Source: Priapulus caudatus
Taxonomy: Eukaryota > Priapulida > Priapulimorpha > Priapulimorphida > Priapulidae
DNA length: 24,316 nucleotides
Assembly: GCF_000485595.1 (NCBI RefSeq)
Contig: NW_014577757.1
Coordinates: 143,059 to 167,374, forward strand
Reading direction: 5' to 3'
In this document: piece by piece, positions 16,791 to 24,316 of the stretch
Position numbering within the stretch: the first letter of the stretch is position 1
How the letters are laid out: each line of letters begins with the position of its first letter
Translations under genes and position numbers: made by a program
Notes under the pieces: model-generated
What the model was told of the DNA's origin: nothing
Databases searched by the model: none
The model's input: the letters and a program-made list of their open reading frames with translations, nothing else

Positions 16791-19700
16791 GAGAGATGTA
16801 GATAGAATGAAGAGAAAGAGATAGCGAGCGATTGATGAAACAGATGGGGATAGAAGGGGAGAAAGTTGTGTAAACAGAGGTTAAGGTAGAGAGAGGTGGA
16901 GAGCGAGAGAATTAAAGAGCCCGAGAGATGCAAGAGAGCATCAAGAGCGAGAGATGTAGAGAGTAAAGATAGAGAGAGTAGAGATAGAGAGAGTAAGAGT
17001 AGAGAGATGTAGAGAGCAAGAGAATGCAGAGAGCAGAGAGGAGTAATAGCAAAGAGATGTAGAGAGCAGAGAGATGCACGAGAGTCAGAGAGTAGAGAGA
17101 GTAGCGAGTAAGAGAGAGTAGAGAGCAAGAATGTAGAGAGAGAGAGATGTAGAGAGAAGAGATGCAGAAGAATGTAGAGATAGAGAGTAGAGAGAGGTAG
17201 AGATAGAGAGAAGGTGAGAGAAGCCGAGAGATTAGAGAGCAGAGAGATGCAGAGAGATGTAGAAGTAGAGAGTAAGAAGAGAGTAGAGAGTAAGAGAGTG
17301 AGAGCCGAAGATGTAGAGAGCAGAGAGATGCAGAGAGATGCAGAGAGCAGAGAGATGTAGAGAGTAAGATAGAGAGAGGTAGAGAGAGAGATAAGTAAGA
17401 AGCCAGAGATTAAGAGAGGCAGCAGAGATCAGAGAGCAGAGAGATTAAGAGCAGAGAATGTAGAGAGCAGAGAGATGTAGAGAGCAGAGAGATGTAGAGA
17501 GTAGAGAGTAAGAGATGTAGAGAGAGAGAGATGTAAGAGGTAGAGAGTAGAGAGAGGTGAGATAGAGAGACGGTGGAAGCCGAGAGATTAGAGAGCAGAG
17601 AGATTGCAGAGAGCAAGAAGATGTAGAGAGACAGAGAGATGTAGAGAAGCAAGAGAGTAGAGAGCAGAGAGATGCAGAGACAGAGAGATGTAAGAAGCAA
17701 GAGAGGTAAAGAGCAAGAGAGAGTAAGAGTAAGAGATGTAAGAGCAAGAGAGGAGGAGCAAAGGAGAGATGTAGAAGCAGAGAGATGTAGAAGTAGAGAG
17801 TAGAGAATGTAGAAAGTAGAGAGAGCTAGAGACAGAGAGATGCAGAGAGCAAGAGATGTAAGAGCAGAGAGATTAGAGAGTAGAGATAGAGAGAGGTAGA
17901 GAATAGAGAGAGGAGAAGAGCAGAGAGATGTAAAGCAGATAGATTAGAGAGATAGAGAGTAGAGAGAATGTAGAAGCTAGAGAGGGTAAAAAGCAGAGGA
18001 TGCTAGAGAGCAGAGAGATGTAGAAGAGCAGAGAGATGTAGAGAGTAGAGAGAGAGAGAGTAGAGAAGAGAAGAGGTAGAGAGCAGAAGAGATGTAGAGC
18101 GCAGAGAATGTAGAGCGTAGAGAGTAGAGAGATGTAGACAGTAGAGAGAGGTAAGAGCATGAGAGATGCAGAGAGCAGTAGAGATGCATAGAGCAAGAGA
18201 GATGTAGAGAGCAGAGAGCAGGAGGAGAGATTAGAGACAGAGAGAGGTAGAGAAGAGAGAGAGTAAGAGTAGAGAGCAGAGAGATGCAGAGAGATAGAGA
18301 GTAAGAGTAGAGAGAGGTAGAGAGTAGAGAGAGTGGAGAGCCGAGAGATGTAGAAGAGCAAGAGATTGAAGAAGAGATCAAGAAGCAGAGAGAAGTAGAG
18401 AGTAGAGAGTAGAGAGAGTAGAGATAGAGAGAGGTAGAGGACCGAGAGATGAGATAGCAAGAATCAGAGAGCAGAGAGATTAGCAGAGCAGAGAGATGTA
18501 GAGAGAGAGAGATCAGAGATAGAAGATTGTAGAGAGCAGAGAGATGCAAGAAGAGTAGAGATACGAGATAGAGAGTAGAGAAGGTAGAAGACAGAGAGAT
18601 GTAGAAGAGCAGAGAGATCAGAAGAGCAGAGAGATGTAGAGAGGGCGAGAGATAGAGAGTAGAGAGTAGAGAAGATGAGAAGAGTAAGAGATTAGAGATA
18701 GAGAGTAAGAGAGGTAAGAGTAGAGAGAGTGCCGAGCCGAGAGATAAGAGAGCAGAGAGATGCACAAGCAGAGAGATGTAGAGAGTCAGAGAGATGTAAG
18801 GAGGCAGAGAGATGCAGAGAGTAAGAGTAGAGAGAGGTCAGAAGTAGAGAGAGGTAGAGAGCAAGAGAGATGTAGAGAGCAGAGAGATAGAGATAAAGAG
18901 TAGCGAGATGTAGAGAGTAGAGAGAGTAGAGACAAGAGATGCAAGAGAGCCGAGAGATGTAGACGAGGCAGAGAGAGTAGAGAGCAGAAGATGCAGAGAG
19001 GAGAGGATAGAGAGAGGTAGAGAAGTAGAGAGAGGTAAGAGCAGAGAATGCAGAAGAGCAGAGCAGATGCAGAGAGCAAGAGATTAGAGAGTAGAATAGT
19101 AGGAGAGTACGAGAAGGTAGAGAGTAGAAAGAGCGTAGAGAGCAGAAGAGATGCAGAGAGTAGAGAGAGGTAGAGAGTAGAGAGAGTAAGAGAGTAGAGA
19201 GAGGTAAGAGGCAAGAGATGCAGAGAGAAGAGAGTAGAGAGAGGTAGGAGTAGAGAGAAGTAGAGAGCAGAAGATCAAGAGAAAGAGGTAGAGAGTAGAG
19301 AGAGTAGAGAGTAAGAGAGAGTAGAGAGCCGCAGAGCATGTAGAGAGCAGAGAGATGGCAAGAGAGTCAGAGAGATAGAGACAAGAGATGTAGGAGATTA
19401 GAGAAGCAGAGAGAGTAGAGACAAGAGAGGTAGAGAGTAGAGAGCAAGAGATGTAGAGAGCAGAAGAAGCAGAGAGCAGAGAGATGTAGAGAGTCGAAGA
19501 GAGAGAGGTAGAGAGTAGAGAGAGGTAAGAGCCAGAGATGTAGAGAGCAGAGAGATTCAGAGAGCAGAGAATGAGAGAGCAGAGAGATGCTGGAGAGAGA
19601 GAGATGTAGAGAGAGAGAAGGTAGAGAGTATAGAGAAGTGGAGAGCCGGAGAGATGTAGAGAGAGAGAGATGCAGAAGAGCAGAGAGATGTAAGAGACAG

Positions 19701-21450
19701 AGAGATGTAGAGAGCTAAGAGAAAGCAGAAGAGTAGAGATAGAGAGAGTAGAGAGTAGAGAGATGTAGAGAGATAGAGAGTAAGAAGATGCAGAGAGTAG
19801 AAGAGAAGAGTAAGAGACGTAGAAGCAGAGAGATGTAAGAGCCAGAGAGATGTAGAGAGAGAGAGAGTAGCAGAGTAGAGAGATGCAAGAGAGCAGAGAG
19901 ATGCATGAGATAGAGAGTAGAGAGACGTAGAGAGCAGAGAGAGGTAGAGAGCCGAGAGATTTAGAGAGCTAGAGAGATGCAGAGAGCAGAGAGATGCAAG
20001 AGAGATAGAAGTAGAGAGAGGTAGAGAGTAAAGAGGTAGAGAGCAGGAGATGTATAGAGGCAGATAGATAGAGAGTAGAGAGTCAAAGTAGAGAATGTAG
20101 AAGATGTAGAGAGCAGAGAGATGTAGAGAGTAGAGAGTAGAAGAGTAGAGAGTAGAGAGAGGTTAAGAGAAGAGAGGAGACGAGCATGAAGAGGTAGAGA
20201 GCAAGAGATGGTATAGAGCAGAGAGATGTAGAGAGTAGAGTAGATGCAAGAGAGAGAGATTCAGAGAGTAGAGAGTAAGAGAGAGTAAGAGAGAGGAGAG
20301 GTAGAGAGTAGAGAAGAGGTAAGAGAGGCAGAGAGAGGTAGAGAGCAGAAGAGCATGTAGAGAGACAGAGAGATGTAGAGAGTAAAGAGATGGAAGAGAA
20401 GAGCTTAGAGAGATTAGAGAGCAGAGAGATGATAAGATAGAGAGATGCAGAGAGGGCAGAGAGATGCAAGAGTAAGAGAGTAGAGAGAGTAAGAGTCCGA
20501 GAAGGTAAGAGAGCAGAGAGATGTAGAAGAATGTAGAGAGTAGAAGATGTAGAAGCAGAGAGATGCGAGAAGTAGACAGTAGAAGAGAGTAGAAGAGCAG
20601 AGAGAGGTAAGAGAGGCTAGAGAGATGTAGAGAGCAGCAGAGAGCAGAGAGCAGAGAGATGCAGAGAGATCTAGAAGAGCAGAGAGAAAGAGCAAGAGAG
20701 GTAGAGAGCAGAGGAGATTAGAGACAGAGAGATGGTCAGAGAGCAGAGAGATGCAGAGAGTAGAGAGTAAGAGAGAGGTAGAGAGCAGAGAGATTTTAGA
20801 GAGTAAGAGTAGAGAGAGAAGAGAGTAGAGAGAGCTAGAAGTAGAGAGCAGAGAGACTAAGAGTAGAGAGTAGAGAGAGTAGAGAGCAGAGAGAGTAAGA
20901 CAGCAGAAGAGATGTATGAAGAGCAGAGAGAGTAGAGAGAGAAGAGATGCAGAGAGTAAGAGAAGATGTAGAAGATGTAGAAAGCAGAGAGATGAGAGAG
21001 TATAGAGATGCAGAGAGCAGAGAGATGCAGAGAGTAAGAGTAGAGAGAGGTAGAAGTAGAGAGAGTAGAGAGCAGAAGATTGTACAGAGCAGAGAGATCT
21101 CAGAGAGTAGAGGAGGTAGAGAGCAGAGAGAGTAAGAGTAAAGAGAGAGAGATGTAAGAGTAGAGAGATGTAGAGAGTAGAGAGAGTAGAAGAGTAGAGA
21201 AGAGAGACTTGTAAGAGTAGAGCGAGGTAGAGAGCAGAGAGAATGCAAGACAAGAGATTAGAGGTAATAGAGAGAGAGAGTTAAGAGTAGAGAGAAGTAG
21301 AGAGCCGAGAGGGTAGAGAAGCCAGAGAGAGGCAGAGAGTAGACGAGATCAGGAGTAGAGAGATGTAGAGAGTAAGAGAGGTAGAGGACGAGAGAGTAGA
21401 GAGATGTAGAGAGTAGAGAGAGTAGAGAGCAGAGAGATGCAGAGCATGAG
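16791..21450 (+). repeat. Degenerate 17-bp purine-rich satellite (array 2)
   Basis: Tandem copies of GTAGAGAGCAGAGAGAT (17 bp), with variants GTAGAGAGTAGAGAGAG and GCAGAGAGATGTAGAGA. Clean consecutive units can be read near 17458-17510. Pyrimidines on the plus strand occur at fixed unit positions (the T of GTAG, the C of GCAG, the T of GATG). The change from the 25-bp array is gradual around 16750-16900. Copies vary mainly by single-base gains and losses. Confidence 0.85.
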
Positions 21451-24316
21451 AGTAGTAGAGAGTAGAGAGTAAGATAGAGAGAGGTAAGGATAGAGGAGTA
21501 GAGAGTAAAGAGTAGAGAGAGGTAGAGAGTAGAGAGAGTAGAGAGTAAGAAGTAGAGAGTAAGAGAGCAGAGAGAGTAAGAGTAAGAGTAGAGAGTAGAG
21601 AGAGTAGAGAGTAGAGAGAGGTAGAGAGTAAAGATAGAGAGAGTAGAGAGTAGAGAGAGGTAGAGAGTAAAGAGTAGAGAGAAGTAAGAGTAGAAAGAGA
21701 TTCAGAGAGAGAGACGGAGTATAGAGAGGTAACGAGCAGAGAGGATTAGAGAGTAGAAGAGTAGAGAGCAAGAGTGTGAGAGCAGAGAGAGTAGAGAGTA
21801 GAGATCAGAGAGAATAGAGGGCAGAGAGAGTAGAGAGTAAGAAAGAGAGAGGTAGAGAGTAAAGATAGAGATAGGTAAGAGTAAAAAGTAAGAGAGGTAG
21901 AGAATAAAAATAGAGAGAGGTAAGAGAGAGAATAAGAGAGGAGAGTAATAGAGAGTAGAGAGGCAAGAGACTAGAGAGTAAGAGAGGTAAGGCAGGAGAG
22001 ATGTAGAAGTAGAAGAGATTAGAGAAGGTAGACGAGATAGTAGAGAGCAGAGAGATGCAGAGAGTAAGAGAGTAGAAGAGCAGAGTAGATTAAAGAGCGG
22101 TAAGAGTAAAGAGTAGACAAGCGGTAGAGAGTAAAGAGTAGAAAAGGTAAAGATAGTAAGAGTAGGAAGAGGTAGAGAGTAAAGAGAAGAGAGGTAGAGA
22201 GTAAAGAGTAGGAGAGGTCAGGGATAAGAGACGGGAGAGTATAGAGCAGAAGATTTAGAGAGGTAGAGAGTAAAGAGTAGAAAAGAGGTCAGAGAGTAGA
22301 GAGTAGAGAGCAGAGAGATGTATAAGCAGAGAGACTGCAAGCAGCCAGAGAGAGCAGAGAGTAGAGAGTAGAGAGAGTAGAGAGCAAAGAGAGATGTAAG
22401 AGAAAGCGTAGAGAGAGTAGACGAGTAGAGAGAGGTAGAGAGTAGAGAGCAAGAGATGTTAGAGAGTAGATAGTAATAGAGAGTAGAGAGCAGAGAGAGT
22501 AGAGAGCAGAGAGCTGTAGAGAGCAGAGAGATGTAGAGAGTAGAGAGATGCAAGAGAGTAGAGAGATTAGAAAGATTTAGGAGACAGAGAGATGTAGCGA
22601 GTAGAGAGATGCAGAGACAGAGAATGCAGAGAGAGAAGTAGAGAAGGTAGCGAGTAGAGAAGGTAGAGAGCAGAAGAGATGTAGAGCAGCAGAGAGATGT
22701 AGAGAGTAGAGAGATGAAGAGGGAGAGAGAGATGCTTAGAGAGTAAGAGTTAGAGAGATAGAGAGTAGAGAGATGTAGAGAGTAGCGAAAGAGTAGAGAG
22801 TAGAAGAGGAAAGATGTAGAGAGTAGAGAGAGGTAAGAGGCAGAGAGATGCAGAGAGCAAGAGAGGTAGAGAGTAAAGAGTAGAGAGAGAGGTAGGGTAA
22901 GAGAGGACGAGCAGAGAGGGGTAAGAGCAGAGAGAATTCAGCGGAGGTAGAGAATGCAGAGAGTACGAGATGTAGAGAGGCAAGAGATGTAGAGAGTAGA
23001 GAGTAGAGCGAGTAGAAGTAGAGAGAGGTAGAGAGCAAGAGAGATCTAGAGAGCGAGAGAGATGTAAGAGAGTAGAGAGTAGAGAGTCGAGAGAGTAGAG
23101 AGTAGAGAGAGGTAGAGAGTAAAGAGTAAGAGAGTAAGAGTAGAGAGAGGTAGAGAGTAACAGGAGTAAGAAGAGGTAGAGAGCAGAGAGAGGTAGAGAG
23201 TAGAGAGTAGAGAGTAGAGAGAGGTAGAGAGTAGAGAGAGGTAGAGAGTAAAGGAGTAGAGAGAGTAGAAATAGAGAGAGGTAGAGAGTAAAGAGTAAGA
23301 GAATAGAGAGTAGATAGAGAGATGCAGAGAAGAGTAGAGGTATAGAAGGTAAGAGCAGAGAGATTAGAGAGTAAGAGAGAGGTAGACGAGCAGAGAGATG
23401 TAAGAGACAGAGAATAGCTAGCAAGTAGAGAGAAGAAAGTAGACGGCAGAAAGAGTAGAGAGAAAAGATAGAGAGAGGAGAAGAAAGAATAGAGAGAGGT
23501 AGAGAGTCAAAAGTAGAGAGAGTAGAGAATAAAAGTAAAGCAGTAGAGAGAGAATAAGAGAGGTAGAGAGTATAGAAAAGGTAGAGAGCAGAAGAGTAGA
23601 GGAGATAGAGAGGTTTTTTTTAGAGCAAAAAAAAAAGAAGAAGGATGGTTTTTTTTTAAGAGAGTAGAGATTAGAGAGTAAGAATGTAGAAGAGTAAGCA
23701 GTAATAAGAGTAGAAAGAGGAGAGAGTAAAGAGTAAAGAGTAGAGAGAAAGAGTAGGAAGAGCGTAGAGAGTAAAGAGTAGAGAGAGGTAAAGAGTAAAG
23801 AGTAGTGGAGAGGTAGGGAGTAAAGAGTAGGAGAGTAGAGAGCAGAGAGATGTAGAGAGGTAAGATAAAGAGTAAAAGAGAGACGAGTAAAGAGAGAAGA
23901 GGTAGAAGAGTAAAGAGTAGGAAGAGGTAGAGAGAAAAGTAGAAGAGAGGTAGAAGTAAAGATAGGAAAGAGTAGAAAGTAAAGATAGAGAGAGTAAGAG
24001 AGAACAGAGTAGGGAGAGGTAGGGAGTAAAGAGTAGGGAGAGGTAGAGAGTAAAGAGTAGAGAGAGGTAAGAGAGAGAGAGAGAGAGTAAGAGAGCTAAA
24101 GTTAGAAGAAGTAAGAGTAGAGAGAGGTAAGATAAAGAGTAGAGAAGGTTAGAGAGTAAAGAGTAGATAGAGGTAAGAGTAAAGAGTAGAGAGCGGGGGG
24201 TTTAGAGAGTAAAGAGAAGTGAGGTAGAAGTAGCAGAGAGGTAAGATAAAGCTAAGAGAGAGGGGGGAGTCAAGAGTAGAGAAGTAGAGAGTAAAGAGTA
24301 GGGAGACGGTAGGGAG
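21451..24316 (+). repeat. Degenerate 24-bp purine-rich satellite (array 3), continues past the window end
   Basis: The dominant unit becomes GGTAGAGAGTAAAGAGTAGA plus GAGA (24 bp), with AAAG replacing the CAGAG of array 2. Stretches of the 17-bp type still intermix until about 23450. Copies near 24000-24070 are the most regular. The array is cut by the window edge, so the true length is unknown. Confidence 0.8.
23613..23658. other. T-run / A-run / T-run anomaly inside the satellite
   Basis: Within the pure GA array there are a run of eight T, then a run of ten A, then a run of nine T, separated by AGAGC and GAAGAAGGATGG. The A-run can pair with either T-run as a hairpin. Homopolymers like these are absent from the rest of the array. 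This may be an assembly join, a homopolymer error or a small insertion. Confidence 0.7.

Noticed and set aside
14552-23424. Many minus-strand frames of 60-317 codons rich in Leu, Ser and Tyr
   Set aside because: They are translations of the polypyrimidine complement of the GA satellite, which contains few stop codons. They overlap in several frames and have no domain or normal composition.

Overview
The window looks like a noncoding, repeat-dominated stretch of an animal nuclear genome, probably a marine invertebrate. The signs are a decayed LINE, a tRNA-derived SINE, palindromic MITEs, several inverted-repeat DNA transposons, many microsatellites and candidate exons with GT/AG borders. Nothing is organised as an operon, and there is no intact gene. 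The species cannot be named from the sequence alone.

Layout. 1-300 is unremarkable except for a CTCF-like site. 302-1100 is the 3' end of a broken non-LTR retrotransposon that runs straight into about 800 bp of (TC)n, (AC)n and (TG/CG)n microsatellite. 1905-3196 is mostly featureless. 3197-3280 is a good candidate internal coding exon of a coiled-coil protein (neuron-navigator-like from memory), spoiled by one in-frame TAG. 3531-3746 is a TA-flanked MITE. 4389-5505 is a foldback-type transposon whose inverted arms are minisatellites, flanked by a 9-bp direct repeat. 5650-6060 holds a GTCC-rich dispersed repeat. 6970-7450 holds SINE material. 7471-11609 is a 4.1-kb element with about 380-bp terminal inverted repeats and a decayed, unrecognised minus-strand coding region. 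11592-12190 has possible minus-strand coding scraps. 12609-12812 is a second candidate exon on the plus strand.

From about 13.74 kb to the end, the plus strand is almost purely purine. It starts with a G-rich block, is interrupted by about 360 bp of ordinary sequence, and then continues as nearly 9.8 kb of degenerate GA-rich tandem arrays. Three array types can be told apart: a 25-bp unit with a longer-range pattern, a 17-bp unit, and a 24-bp unit. The high density of single-base indels between copies suggests at least partly uncorrected long-read sequence. The many long minus-strand Leu/Ser/Tyr-rich reading frames there are by-products of this composition.

If the two plus-strand exon candidates are real, most of the window is intron of a plus-strand gene, with transposons and satellites filling the introns. 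That is inference; transcript data would decide it.
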